Shown: piece after piece, positions 1-12,340 of the stretch | Position numbering within the stretch: the stretch's first letter is position 1 | Layout of the letters: the number at the start of each line of letters is the position of its first letter | NCBI GenBank assembly: GCA_039619475.1 | Contig: CM077116.1 | Span: 302,720,464 to 302,784,463, forward strand | Direction of reading: 5' to 3' | Origin: Icerya purchasi | Lineage: Eukaryota > Arthropoda > Insecta > Hemiptera > Monophlebidae | DNA: 64,000 nucleotides | The notes under the pieces: model-generated | The model's database searches: none | What the model saw: the letters and a program-made list of their open reading frames with translations, nothing else | What the model was told of the DNA's origin: nothing | Program-made: the position numbers and the translations under genes

Positions 1-688
1 TTCTCACGTTTTTAACTGATAATATCGCCTGAAACGTTTCTTTTAGGTTGTGTGGTAAAGATCGAAACATTTATATTAGTAGAATTTATGTAAAAATATA
101 AAAATATAAGAAATACATACATTTAATTATTATTAATATAATTAATATTATTATTATTATTGTTATCTTTAACGAAAGAACTAGCGGAATCGAGTTTAGG
201 AAGTATTCGAGGAGGAGCAGCGGAAGAGTTTAAAATTTAAAAATAGAATTTACAATTACCACATTTTAAGAGCCATCATCTGTCATGGCAGGAGAAAAAC
301 CAAGATATAAAATTATCCAATATTTTTAAAAATTTCGATTTTTTTCGTTTACTAATGAAAAATGAAAAAAAAGAAAAAAAAAAGAAAACAATATTCAAAA
401 TTTAACGAATTTTAAATTCTTTTTTCAAAAAAGGTAGTTTTTTCGTAAAATGATTTTGCATATTGTACCTCGTTGATAGGACAAATTCGGTAAAAATAAA
501 ACAAAAAAAAAAAAAAAAACGCTCAATAAAATTGAATTATAGAACTGTGTATCAGGTTACACTTTTCGGAAAAGGGGTGGTTGCGATTTTGAAATTACAA
601 ATGGGTTTTTTTTTTTATGAGACATGGAAAAAAATAATCAGGACGAATAATTAACTTAGAGCGATAACTGTAGAAATGTAAAACGCAC
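1..688 (-). other. kcc intron, continues past left edge
   Basis: AT-rich sequence downstream (in gene sense) of the last visible kcc exon, which ends with a GT donor at 688-687. No open frame of note and no recognisable exon. Remaining C-terminal exons of kcc must lie left of the window. Confidence 0.6.
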
Positions 689-882
689 CAGCTTTAAGTT
701 GAGCAGCAAACGAGAATAATCTCGGATATTTCGCTTTGCAGTTGTCATCGAGCTTTGCCAACAGCAGCAGCTGAGGTCTCCAATTTTTAGTATGCGGCGG
801 TCCTTCTTCAAGACGCAGTAGACTGTATCTGGCAGCAGATAAAGGTAAACCGCGAATTCCATCGCCCCATTCTTTTTCAGCG
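689..882 (-). CDS. kcc: kcc exon: start of cytoplasmic C-terminal domain
   Basis: Acceptor TTAG before 882 and donor GTGCGT after 689. The exon adds one base (C) to finish the Gly codon from the previous exon, then reads [20 protein letters not shown], then [17 protein letters not shown], and ends in QLKAG with one base of the Gly codon carried over. This is the most conserved part of the KCC cytoplasmic domain, just after the last membrane helix. No frame damage. The Leu-rich stretch after RPQ (LLLLAKLDD) differs slightly from vertebrate KCCs, as expected for an invertebrate protein. Confidence 0.95.
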
Positions 883-3627
883 CTAAGAGAATTACAATCA
901 CAACAAATCATAAAAATCATCGTCGTCTGTTCAGAATTATAAAAAGGTCACAATTTTCGCAAACGATCATTCGGAGGTAAACTATTGCCCTTTCTTATTG
1001 TGCAGACCGTCCAACGACATGGTACCTTCGTATTTGTTTTGGACAAGTCGTAACATTTCTCGACATAAACTACATTTCTTTTTTCTTCTTTGAACATAAA
1101 CTAATTATTGTTTTTAGAATTAAAAACCCGCTTGATTACGGAATAAAAAATATTTTTGTTTTTAGAATGTATCAAAGTTTTGTTTTTCGTATAAACTACC
1201 TTATTCTTGTTTTACGGCTAAACTACGTTCTTGTTTAACGAATAAACTACATTTCTCCGATCTTTGGACAAAAAATTGCATTTTTATTCTTTGGATATAC
1301 AAACTGCATTGTGATTTTTAAATAATAAACGCCGTGTTCTGGTTCTTTCGATATAAGCGATATTTTTGCTTTTTGGACACGTATCACACTTTTATTCTTT
1401 GGGAAAAACCATATTTTTATTCTTTAGATTTAAACAGCATTATTCTCGTTTTTAGAATAAGAAACCACCTTTTTTTAATTTTAGAATAAATCGTATTTTT
1501 GTTTTTTATATAAATTAAATTCTCGTTTTTTGTAAATAAACTATATTTATAAATTGTTGGGTTATAGACACTAGATTTTTGGTTTTTCTTTTTTTTTTAT
1601 GGAATATAAACTACACTATTAGCTACATTCTTGTTTTTTTGAATATAAATTAGCTCTTTTCCTCTGGATAATCACGTTTGTTTTTATTAAGATCGATTAC
1701 ATTTACCTTTATTTTTTGCAAAATAATTGCTGTTTTATTTTTTAACGATGAAATGTAGGGCGATTGTTACAGTCTACTTCGCAGCATCTGCATCAAACAA
1801 TTTGTAATGGGAGCAGCCAGGCCTGCCACAAGGGGGAGACAACTGGGACAAATTGCCCCGGGCCCCGGATGAAACCTAAAAAGTTAAAATCCCCTTATCC
1901 CTACGTTTTTAGTCAGAAACCATTTTCTGACGCAGAATCCAAGTGAACTTTTAAATTAGACTCATATTTACTAATATAAATTTCATCACCGTTGATAAAG
2001 CACAATTTTCGTGTTCAACAGTACACTTTTATTCGCCTCGAAACGGTAAATTATTCTCAGCTAAGAAAAGTGTAACACGTCAATCAGACTACGTACACTT
2101 TTTCGCCATGTTTCTTTTTTCTCACGATTACGATGGTGTTCAAGAGCTTTTACCTGGTGTAGTTAAAAGATTATTCTTTCGATCTTTCCACAAAAGATAA
2201 TTATTAATGTGCTCCGCGAGTTACTTTCGTGGCTTGGAACTTTTTCACACAATTTTTTCCAATTATCGTTATAACCGTTACCTTTCATAACAAACTTAGA
2301 TGTACTTGTGATTTTGAATCAACTGAACGAAATAACTAGCACGGAAAACAAAACAGTCTAACACCATGGAGTAACTCCAAACTAGGATTGATGGAAGTAT
2401 TTTATTTTTTAATTTTTTTCATTAATGTTATTATTTATTTATTTGCAGAAGTACTGGGTTAGTGGGTTTTGAAGAATATTTAATATTTTTTTAGTAAAAA
2501 ATATTTTTTTTTAATTTTAAGAGGGCCCTAATCATACCTGGGAGTAGTAATTTTCTTTAAAAGTTATATTCGATAAAAGAAGCTGAGATTTGTATAAAAC
2601 TGGAAATAGAGGGAGTACAAATTTATCTTCGATTTTTACATAAAAAACAAAAAAAGTTCTCAGACATTTTTTACACTTTGCCTATTTCAATATAGTTTTT
2701 TTTCGTTTTCTTTCGAGAAATTCTAAACCCACATGCTGGCGCATTGTAATCAGTCTTTTGATTCTGGATCATCATATTTAATCGCTCTATCGTCAGTAGT
2801 TCAATAGAGGAATTTGGTTTTCTGCAAGAACCTTAGTTAACCTTGGACGTTGAATTATTGTTATGATAGATCTGGTACATTTTGTTGCGGCGGGCAGAGT
2901 GATTTTTTAATAGAGATGTCTAACAAAATATTTTAGCTTTATTATATTTTTAATGCTCAATTACAGCATGTAATTTTGTCCTCGGTATTAACTGTTCTAC
3001 TGTTTTTCCGAGCAGCGTATTCTCCTGGTAAAGGTAAGGTAGAAAGGTTATAAAAGAAGGGTAATAAGCGAGTGAGGAAAAATAAACGGAGGAACAAGCC
3101 AAGAGGCAGATTACGTGACCGACTAATTGCGAAATCGGGTCAAGCTCACACGTACGGCACTGATGGATGTGACGCGATTTTGAAACATCACAACGCCTTC
3201 CTAAGGATACGAGAAAAAAGAAGAAGGAGGATTATACCTTTTTGATTTTCAAATACGCTTACAAATTGGAATCAAACTCTAAGTTAGATATGTACAGAAG
3301 TTTAAAAACGACGCAAGTTCCAGGACACGGAATTGTAGGTATTCATTAAAAACTATGCATTTGAAAAATGTATACATCGTATTTCAGATTTTCTCGTAGT
3401 CATAGTTTGAACTAGTTTAATTTTTTTTGTTTGAAAATTTGTTACCGTTTTCGATGCAATACGGAGTAGTTAGTAATAATAGTGTACGTCCAGCTAGTCG
3501 ATTTAATCCAGGGTGATTGGCGAGGATTCCGAAGGTGACGAATAGGCTGTAAAAATTAGTGACGCTTAGGTTAAAAAATAGTTATTCAAACGCGACTCTC
3601 CGCTAATATATGCTGATTAATACGAAC
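883..3627 (-). other. kcc intron with a degenerate minisatellite
   Basis: Intron of 2745 bp. It holds a degenerate ~30-bp repeat (1067-1750, listed separately) and a small GC-rich patch at 1815-1875. A core at about 2325-2345 resembles the tRNA-like relics at 11.6 and 12.9 kb, but weakly. No exon seen. Confidence 0.7.
1067..1750 (+). repeat. degenerate ~30-bp minisatellite
   Basis: About twenty imperfect units read roughly AATAAACTACATTcTTGTTT followed by TTNGA. Well-preserved units begin near 1070, 1190, 1225, 1238 and 1611; units between about 1300 and 1560 are diverged but keep the A-rich then T-rich alternation. Period varies between about 23 and 40 bp. It lies within a kcc intron and has no coding potential. 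Confidence 0.6.
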
Positions 3628-3747
3628 CCTCTGTATTCGATGTATTTGTATATAATTCCAGCCAATCCGAGAGCGATTAACGCGTAATACCAGTTCGACA
3701 TAAACATTACGGCTATACACAACGTAAGTCCAGTGAACGATAATGAC
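3628..3747 (-). CDS. kcc: kcc exon: last two transmembrane helices
   Basis: Acceptor TTCCAG before 3747 and donor GTTCGT after 3628. The first G completes the Trp codon of YYHW. The exon then reads [20 protein letters not shown] and continues [20 protein letters not shown]. These are two hydrophobic helices matching TM11-TM12 of KCCs, ending in the conserved IYKYIEY motif just before the cytoplasmic tail. It ends with two bases of a Gly codon, completed by the exon at 882. The donor is weaker than its neighbours (GTTCGT), but the phase is correct. Confidence 0.93.
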
Positions 3748-5213
3748 CTGGAAATGTAACAGATCGTAAATACATTTATGAACTACACCTTATTAAGATG
3801 GTTTTCTTAATTTGTTTATGACGTGTTTTTTTTTCCATTTAATTCCTAATAATGTGGCAAAGGAGAAAAAACATCAAACTGAAAAATACCGAAAAATCTA
3901 TCTCTTTCGACTCAATTCTTATATATCTTTACTGGGCTCTTTGTTTTTCCCTCTACATTATTACTGGAAATATGTTTCTAATATGTATCAGAAAGAATTT
4001 TAGAAAATTTGGCCTGCTATCTTTTGTTTTGTAATCCGATTACAACGCTTACATTAAATATTTTAGTTTCACACGTTCTTTCAGCTTATTCTAGTTTGCC
4101 GGATAGTGAAAATGATTGTGCGTCTTTTTTTTCTATTTTTCTTTAACGGATGATATGTACAGATAGCATAAATTTACGCGCTTGTCGAAAGTTTTTTGAT
4201 GCAGTACACTGATTAGTGAATAAAAATAAAGAATACAGTGATAATTATTTAACGTCTTAAGATTGAATATTAAATAAAAGACGCTAGTAAAGAATTTTCG
4301 GATGAATATCCTTCAGCTAGAGCAAAGGTAAATACGAAAGAAACATTAGTAAAGATGAACACGTCTAAATTTAGGTCCCCGTCAGATTCACACAATGTAG
4401 GCCAATATGTACTATACGAGTATGCTATTTATCTTTGGTTCGGGATATTTTCGAAAGCGTTTCTAGCTTACTTTATTTAACGTTGATTATTAAAAATGAA
4501 AACGAACCTCTATTTAGTTTGCTTCGGGGCCCAAGCGTACTGAAAATATGTTTTTAAACATTACATTTTTTTTTCAGGTATTTTTGGGAACGGCGTAGTC
4601 TGAATTTGAAGTACAAGGCAAATTTTGGAAAAACAACAAATTTTGGGAGCAACTAAAACGAAATATTATTGGCAACGCCTAGCAACGCGCATGTAACTAA
4701 AAAATTCGTTGATTTACGATAATGATCAGTGCATGTGTGTGTATGTGTGTGTAACGCAATATTATTTAATTTCGGTATTTTATTTTATGTTTAACGGAAA
4801 ATCAAAACTTTTTTTAATCTGCCGAATAGGGTGGTCACTTCATAAATAATTGCTCCTTGGCTATTTCATCTACAAGCTGTGCTATGCGTTGCTGCCGAAT
4901 TACAATTCACCTATTATATTAATCCTTAAATGTCTTTTCCGACTTTTTTGGAAGAACGACAAATCGTTTTTAGATTTGCACTGTCGTTTTTTAGTCGAAA
5001 GTGAAGGGGGGGGGGGTGCACACCGGAAGCGACACGTGCCGTAAATATCGATTATTATTAATTTCGTAAAAACACACACTTTGATTTAGTACAATTACTT
5101 AATGTGAACTAGGGGGTAATGGAAAGAAGTACATCGAAGAACGTTCCTGTGGCCTGTGAGGACGAGCAAAATAAAAAAATATACGGGGAATATTATCAGC
5201 TCTATTTTATTAC
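3748..5213 (-). other. kcc intron
   Basis: Intron of 1466 bp, AT-rich. It has a short (TG)n tract near 4733-4751 and a G-run at 5006-5015. No exon or recognisable transposon seen. Confidence 0.7.
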
Positions 5214-5467
5214 CAGTGATAGTAGCGGAATCGAGGTCGCCAGTTGGGTGTTCGCAGTAACGTCTGAAATCCGCAGGCTAAATTGACGAACGCGTAGCAC
5301 ATGAGGAAAAACATGGCCAACAAAGGCGCCAGGAAGTCCACGTTGCCGAGCAAAATACCGAACTGACAGATGAGTAAGGTGATCAAGAGTGCACGCGTAG
5401 GTTCTCCCTTGGTCGAGGATGCGGCAAACGGTGCCAGGAATGGTATTATGCCATCTTTCGCAATCGC
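5214..5467 (-). CDS. kcc: kcc exon: TM9-TM10 and [11 protein letters not shown] motif
   Basis: Acceptor CATAG before 5467 and donor GTAATA after 5214. The exon opens in phase with [17 protein letters not shown], continues through [20 protein letters not shown] and [20 protein letters not shown], and ends [20 protein letters not shown] plus His and two bases of Trp. The order and spacing match the KCC membrane core. [11 protein letters not shown] is close to invariant in the family. A longer open frame in another phase overlaps this exon but has no family match and is ignored. Confidence 0.95.
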
Positions 5468-8038
5468 CTATGCCGCAACAAAACAGATCGACGAATGTGT
5501 TACGAATTATAACGATTAACTTAGCAACGATTAAATGAAATAACAACGAGCGAATCGTTAAGCCGTTTGAAGATTGAATTTAAAAACAACGCGATTTATT
5601 TTTTTTGTTTTTGAATTTCGTAAATCGACACTTCAGCGCAGCCGAGGGAATATAAAGCCGGAAACATTTTTACCACCAGATATTTCTGGCTAAGACGAGC
5701 GAATTGCCGGTAGCCCTACTCGCCAGTAACCTACTAAATTTCATTAAGTCAGCTTAAGTTAGCAGACGCGCGAGGAATAAAAATATAAAACGGCTTAACC
5801 GAATGTAACCCGATTTTGAGTGTAAGTTTACAGCAGTGGTAATCGAACGGAAAGATTTCAACCGTACCACATTACACAGCGCCATCAATTGTCAATTTAA
5901 TAATTTTTTCATTATGCCGATAAAACTAATCTTAATACGGAAAGAGAAATATTCCGAAAATATTACACACGAAACATCCTATATTTATAATACAGCTTAA
6001 AATAAAAATGTTCACACATTGAAATATAAAAACAATTTACGATAGAAAATTTTCTGTTAAAACTATCGTTTAACAGAGATATATGTAATCTTTGATTTTT
6101 GCTGTTTATTTATTATACTATATCATACTGAAAAATAATTCGAGTAGAGAATGTTAATTGTATAATTAAGTGTGGTTGAAAAGAGCAAAAATCGAAATAT
6201 TACCCGATAGGAGTAGTCAAATATCACTTAAAAACGATCCAATGCAATCCTGAGTGCGATTAAGTGTGTGGATGGTTCAGAAACGTCGATTTTCAACTAC
6301 ACCAGCCTATTCTTCTTAATGACAATTTCAAATACTTTTCTAGAGAGCAGGAGGCCCCGGACAATATATAGATGTACGAAGATTGTTTGTGACGTTTACT
6401 ACCGGGCTTGAAAATTGAAATGAGAAATGTAGTTCAATATCTGGAATATTTTCACGTTTTAACTAATTCATCATAAACGGGGAAGAGTAACTGAATTGGC
6501 GGAGTCTGCAAATGTGTCGTATTGAATGATTCGACGACAGTGGTGTAACCGTAAATTCTTAAAAAGGTTTATTAAGATGGAAAACTTGCTTCAGAGATGT
6601 ATTTCTATTAAATTAGAGGTATAACCGAGAATAGTATTTTTTGTCGTATTTTTTAATTGGTTTACGCGTTTTAAAGAGCGCCGAGCTTCATTTTTCGACT
6701 TGCATTCTCAATTTCACAAGGAATTGTGGCTGCTCTTTTCCTTTGTGTATAATGATACTACTTTAGTTGTAAGCACACTGTAACGATGACGAAACGTAAA
6801 ATTTGTTATTTCGTGTTTTTGATTAATTTAGTCTAGTGCGATATTTTATAAACTTTCAGCTCGGGATGTTATTTATCATCTCACTGCATTCAATAATTTT
6901 TAATACAGATTTCCGATGTTGCTTTTTCGTTTTTTTTGATTTATGAACTGATGGGGAAAAAAAAAAAAAAAAGGTATTTAAAATAAACGTAAATAAGTTC
7001 GAATTATTAGGGGTAACGGATGATATTTATTTGTTCGAATGTTACCCGATAGTGAAAATTAAGGGTCCGCATTTCTCTGACGCTGTGTTAGAGTTTATCA
7101 AAGTCCGCGATGGCTATCTGTGTTGTCTACTTTTGATTAATTTTTTTCAAGCAGTTTTTTGGCCATCCGTTTTTATAACTGATCACGAGGACAGATATCG
7201 CTCTTAAGATTCATGGATTACTATCGGTCTCGATATTTATTCTACTTTCGCCCCTTTTCTGAGCCATAGTTTTTAATTTCTTTCTTTTTAACCTTCTTCT
7301 TATTCTCTTTCGTCACCTCTTTCCACACTTACCAGTTACATCGTAATAACCTGTCCTTTTCCTCTTTGGTAAAGCACGCTTCTCATTTCTTAGTTTTTGA
7401 ATTTTCTCCCGTCATTTGAAATCTTTTTTTATTACACCTACATTTCAAAAGTCTTTGATCTCTTACATTCTTCCGGTCTTTTAAGCCTTACAATGTCAAA
7501 GAACAATCCTCTTTACCAATAAGAATGTGAATTTTTTTACACAATCGCCTTGCACATGTTGTTTTAAGGTATATATAGTAGGCGAACCCACATCGATTTA
7601 ATACTTGCGCGCAGACGTGTAACATTCAAACGTGGTAGTTTAATATTAACTTCGTACGTTATACCTCTGGGGAAAAAAAGACAATGGATGCCTACCGTAT
7701 GCGAATACAAAGGGACGGCCGCGACCGGGAAGAACTAATTGTACTGTAAAGAATGAAAAAAGCAGAAGAGGAATTGGATTGGACTGGTTCTCTTCGCCCC
7801 CCCCCGCGGGGGGGGGGATAGGAAAGTAAAACAGAACAAACAGACTATTAAATGTAATCGGGGGAGTGTAGTAAACCAAAGTTGGAAAAGGAAATTAACG
7901 CGGCGCCGACTGCAGACAGAGCTGTCGAGAAATAAACTACGATTAAAAGAACGGGAGGATAATCTGACACAAACGATGGTGCGATTGGATCTGCTTATAG
8001 GAGTTTTTTGCAGGTAACGTGAAAAACGAAATGATTAC
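5468..8038 (-). other. kcc intron
   Basis: Intron of 2571 bp. AT-rich with an A-run near 6957-6973, a pyrimidine-rich stretch at about 7250-7480 and a C9-GC-G10 palindrome at 7797-7817. No exon recognised. Confidence 0.7.
7797..7817. repeat. C-run/G-run palindrome
   Basis: Nine C, then GC, then ten G: an almost perfectly self-complementary 21-bp GC block in AT-rich intron sequence. It can form a very stable hairpin, and each arm could also form other G-rich or C-rich structures. Confidence 0.8.
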
Positions 8039-8177
8039 CTGTAGCAGACGCGGGGCTCCGGTTAAACTCTGCAATCCGGCGCCTAGTGAAGACAAACAGG
8101 AGCCGACTAATATGACCCACTCGTTCGGCCAAGCGATGTTCGCGACGACCAAACGTCCGCCGATACTCATTCCGAAT
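8039..8177 (-). CDS. kcc: kcc exon: [15 protein letters not shown] segment
   Basis: Acceptor TTGCAG before 8177 and donor GTAATC after 8039. One base completes a Lys codon; the exon then reads [20 protein letters not shown] and [20 protein letters not shown], then APRLLQ. This is the TM8 region of KCCs, and [15 protein letters not shown] is diagnostic. It ends in phase 0. Confidence 0.96.
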
Positions 8178-8286
8178 CTGCAAAATAAAAGTACACACAC
8201 CTATAGCATCTAATTCAGATTATTAGCCGAGCTTTAGACTATTCATCTAAATAATATTAATGCGCGCGGTACAAATGAAACGTTAC

Positions 8287-8443
8287 TTGTCACGTAAAAG
8301 TATTCCGTCCACCGTGGCGGCGAATAACAGAACAGCCGATAGGTAAACACTGGACGTGGTCAGTATGGCGCAGATTGTTCCAATTGGTATCGATTTTTGA
8401 GCATCGGCCAAGTCGCCGGATCTATTGGAACCAGCCATAATTC
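8287..8443 (-). CDS. kcc: kcc exon: [12 protein letters not shown] loop and TM7
   Basis: Acceptor AACCAG before 8443 and donor GTAACG after 8287. Two bases complete the Gly codon from the previous exon (PSVT-G). It reads [20 protein letters not shown], then a hydrophobic helix [20 protein letters not shown], and ends GILLRDK with two bases of Lys. [12 protein letters not shown] is a signature of the SLC12 family, close to the ion pathway. The 109-bp intron to the next exon is the shortest in the gene. Confidence 0.96.
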
Positions 8444-9589
8444 CTGGTTAAAACACGAAAAAAAACCGGAAAGATCGATAATCGATTGGAGCAAATTAAT
8501 CTTGTTCTCGATGAATATAATCGCAGTCTCTTTGTGTATAAAGAGCGAAAAAATAAGCGAAAAAACGCAATTTTTCCGTTAAAAGGATTAGACTTTAACG
8601 TTTTTGCGTGTATTACCGCATTTTATTATTATCTAATATTCGTTTGACAAACTTTTTTCTCTGCATTTTTTTTCTTTGTTATCACTATCGTTACGACTAC
8701 CGCGTATATCTGTCCAACGTTTTAACGCTGACGCTGTCCCCCTGAGAACGAATTTTTTTCACGAAAGAAAAATCAGCTACGGCGTCAATGAACTTAATAT
8801 TGAAAACGATATCTTGTGAAATATATACGTAATTTTCAAGATATTCAAAAAATGAATATGGCAAATCCATTAAAATTGTGAAATGCTGATTATTTCACGA
8901 GGAAATTATGTTTGAACGCATTTCTTCGGAATCGGTGTTTTGTTTTTCTTTTTACTATATCTTTAAATGAAAAAACGTTTTTTAAAAGCAATCGTAAATG
9001 CAGCAAACTTTATTATATTGAACTAAAGCATACGAAACAGTAAGCTTCTTGTGTACCTATCGGTATTAACCGATGAATTATCAATAAATTTCTTAGGAAA
9101 AATAGTTCCTTCACCATTGGAGGGAGGAAATGTGTGCAGTAAAAACACAAACGAGTGTCTACACGCCTCAGATAAATTAATTCAAGAACATACATCTTAT
9201 GAGCAAGCCTCCTTTATTCTTTCACTCGATATAGGAATTTTATCTTATGTTGTTTTTTTGATCCGTCATTATAGCCTTTATATCTTACGGGCACCAACCA
9301 GTTTCATAGCCGATGTGTTTATGATTTTTACTGTACAGAAAGTGATTCTTTAGAGACGGATATGATGCTTACATTTACATCGTTGACAGTATATTTACAA
9401 AACACTATTAACATCGTTTACATTATTTGTATTATTGACAACAGTTAAATTATTTGCACCGTTGACAACATTCGACATTGCGGAGGTATGCGTCGTTATT
9501 GAGAGGAGAGGACAAAGCGTACTAAATTAGGAGATGATATAAGCTGCTCTATCACCACTAGTGCAATTTACCCCGTTTTCTTATGGATG
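8444..9589 (-). other. kcc intron, left part
   Basis: AT-rich intron sequence with no exon or recognisable transposon. Open frames near 9013-9353 lack any family match. Confidence 0.6.
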
Positions 9590-10271
9590 GTGGGCCATAA
9601 TCATTCGTCGTCGTCGTCGTCGTCGCAGCTCTTGAAACAAGAGATAGCGTGCAACTCATATGATCCTATTTCTGGCATCGGTCACTGTTTTCTGAAATGT
9701 TTTGCTAATGTCACCACTTCCAGTCTTCTTCTCTATTTATACGGTTTTCCTTGTATTTTTCCCTGTGCTGCCAACATGTAGATTCCGTTTTTTTTTGTAT
9801 CTCATGAGCGCCATGTATTTCGCTTTCCTTTTCGGGATACTGTCGACTATTACAGGCTTTCCTTCTTCTACTCTGGTTAGAGAACAATTTTATTACTGAC
9901 GAAGTCTGTCCAGGGAATTTTTAACAGTCTGCGATAACACCACATTTCAAAAGAATTTATTCCTTTTTTTACTATATGCACTCATAATCCATGTTTCGCA
10001 TGCATACTGTAGTATTGACCATACGTAACAGCGCATTATTCTTTTTTTTTTGAGTTTTAAACTTAATCTGGAATCCTTTAGTGCGTAACTCAGGTTGTTG
10101 AATGCCTGTTTCGCCATTCCAATTCTTGATTTGATTTCTTTGTCATCTCTGCCATCATTAGTGATGAGGCTACCTAGATATCTAAATTTAGTTAAGTTTT
10201 CTATCTTCTCTCCGCCGTCTATATAAATATGTGCATCCCTGATTTTAGTTCTAGTAAATTTAATGATTTTT

Positions 10272-10302
<31 letters not shown>

Positions 10303-10700
10303 GTATTAATCTTCATTCCATATCTTAAACCGATTTTATTTATTTTGTTCACCATTTTTTGTAGTTGTTCTTCTGTTTCTGCCAGTAAAACATTATCATC
10401 CGCATAACTAATTTCGTTTATACGTTGTCCATTTATTTTCACTCCTATTTTCCCTATATTTGCAGCTTGCTTAATCTCTTCTGCATATATATTAAATAAT
10501 CTGGGCGAGAGTGAAGTGTCGTACGCCTCTTTTGATTTGCTTTTCTTATCCGAGAATTCCGCATTTATCTTGATTTTTACACTTTGTTCCCAATACAGAT
10601 GTTTAATAAGCTGGAGGTCTGAATTATCGATATTATATTTTTGCGGTATTGTTATAAGCTGTTCATGATTAACTCGGTCAAACGCCTTTTCAACTGAGTA
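9590..10700 (-). pseudogene. decayed RTE-like LINE reverse transcriptase, C-terminal part
   Basis: Minus-strand conceptual translation with breaks gives FDRVNHEQLI near 10680. A YADD box (ISYADDNVLLAETEEQLQ) follows near 10410-10360, then GLRYGMKINTKK, a RYLGSLITNDG segment near 10160, and FEMWCYRRLLKIPWTDF near 9930. This is the usual order of the RT palm, thumb and C-terminus of RTE-type LINEs common in arthropods. A long T-run (10267-10302) has expanded inside the frame, and several stops and frameshifts are present. The 3' end runs into a (TCG)7 tract at 9605-9625 (ACG/CGA on the element strand), as RTE elements often end in short simple repeats. It sits antisense-free, on the kcc coding strand, inside a kcc intron. 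Confidence 0.75.
9605..9625. repeat. (TCG)7 microsatellite
   Basis: Seven perfect TCG units at the probable 3' end of the minus-strand RTE-like remnant. Confidence 0.9.
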
Positions 10701-12178
10701 AATTTATCGCTGATGTATTCCTCAATCTTTTGATTACAGTACTTAACTATTTAAAAAGTTGTTATACGTTTAGCTTTTAAACGTTCCCTTTCGTTAGTTG
10801 CTAAGATGTACCTGGTCTTTGGACTTTCATACCATTCGTATAGGTGTTCTTCCATAGTCGGCGGATATTTTATTCTTTAGTAAAAAAAGTTCAGTTCTTA
10901 CCTTTTATCCTAATATATTTGGTAAATATTTTGTATGACTTTGTTTTACATAAGAGTCGGTGGCGCGGTAACAGATTTTTAACGGTACCACAAAATCGCT
11001 CGAAAAAATTTAAACAATTGAAATTAAAATTTTTTACAGCAGGATAATGAAATGTGTGTCGAAGTTCATTTTTGAATTTTGTATAAAAGCAGCGCTCTTT
11101 AAAATTAAGTACGATCTTCTTCTCTAAGGAATACTTGATTTAATTTTACCCGAGGAGTCAAAAGAAAAAATATTTTAGAATTTTATAAACTCTTCTCGTT
11201 AAAGAAAAACATCTTTTAGGATTAGTATATAACGTAATATCAATTACCAGAAATAGACAGAGATTATTCGTAAATGCATGTATATAGATATAACAACAAT
11301 TACACATCTCTTATTTCGAACACAAAGTTTGCGTGCCTTATAAAAAATGGTGGTAGTTCTCGAAAAAGGTACGTTTGAAAAATTGACGTATGAAGTCTAA
11401 CTGCTTAAAATCTACAACATTAATGAAATTAAAAATTAAACGAAAGTGTATCACTTAAATAAATGTTCGGGAAATAGTCCATCAAAAAAATGCGAAACAA
11501 ACAAAAGACAACTTGTTAATTTTTTTCTTTTCTTTTAAAGTAATCTTTGGCTTCGTCAACTGTAGATGATATTAACTGAACGCAAGAGGAATTTATCTAT
11601 GTACATTCTTAATTTACAGAATCGGAATTCGATCCGGGTCCTCCCTGAACGAAATAGCACTGCCTAACCGACTACACACTATGGTAGCTGGGTCGTAAGA
11701 TAAAATCCTTAGTTATTAACAAAAATAAAAACTAGTGCGCATATTGAAAATAAGCATTAGAAGGTTTATTTCGAAATCGAGCGATGATAAAGACGTCCTA
11801 AAATGTAAAAACAACAACTGGGAAAAATTCGAGTTTGGAGAATTTCGAGGGAATTTAGCCTTGATTTTCGCACTCGTTCTAGGGGTACCGACGCGGAAAT
11901 GTTTAATGAGAAACATATTACGGATTATTAGGCACGATAGAGAAACTTTGTATAGGTTCTAAAATATGGCGATTTCGACAGAAAGTGAGCTAATACGTTT
12001 ATTAGCAGATGCGTTGTTAATATATACGCGTTACATGGGGAAACAAGATTTTATTAAACAGCAACGTAGGGGAAGAACATTCGAGTTGGGTAAATTTCAG
12101 CGTCGATTTGTTCGAATACGTTTAATTTTAACACAATAGCTCTTCAATTAACAAACGGTAATGTGATTAATTGCTCAC
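10701..12178 (-). other. kcc intron, right part
   Basis: AT-rich intron sequence containing a tRNA-like relic at 11622-11692. No other element recognised. Confidence 0.6.
11622..11692 (-). repeat. tRNA-derived relic (SINE head or tRNA pseudogene)
   Basis: On the minus strand a box A-like stretch (TAGTCGGTTAGG) is followed, about 35 bp on, by a box B-like CGGATCGAATTCC. The anticodon stem does not pair and the acceptor arm is not closed, so it is not a working tRNA. The core GTGCTATTTCGTTC recurs in altered form near 12.9 kb and 2.3 kb, which favours a dispersed SINE-type family. Confidence 0.35.
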
Positions 12179-12340
12179 CTGTTACCGAGGGGAAAAATAT
12201 CCCGATTAATATTGTGAATGTTGTAGTAATATCGACGTAAATTTGAGCGGACATGTATTTATGATCCGGCATAAAATCTGTCGGATTCTTCGAATTGGTC
12301 ACCAGTTCTCCTTTCGACTGGAAAAAGTTTCCCAAATTTT
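12179..12340 (-). CDS. kcc: kcc exon: end of extracellular loop and TM6
   Basis: Acceptor TGTAG before 12340 and donor GTGAGC after 12179. Two bases complete Glu, then NLGNFFQSKGELVTNSKNPT, DFMPDHKYMSAQIYVDITTT and FTILIGIFFPSVT, with one base of Gly left over. The last part is the helix before the [10 protein letters not shown] loop. The loop part is insect-like in its low conservation, while IGIFFPSVT is nearly invariant. Confidence 0.95.

Noticed and set aside
1815..1875. GC-rich patch as a hAT terminus
   Set aside because: No partner inverted end or 8-bp duplication found.
5202..5546. 114-codon minus-strand open frame
   Set aside because: It overlaps a kcc exon in another phase; the kcc frame explains the conservation.
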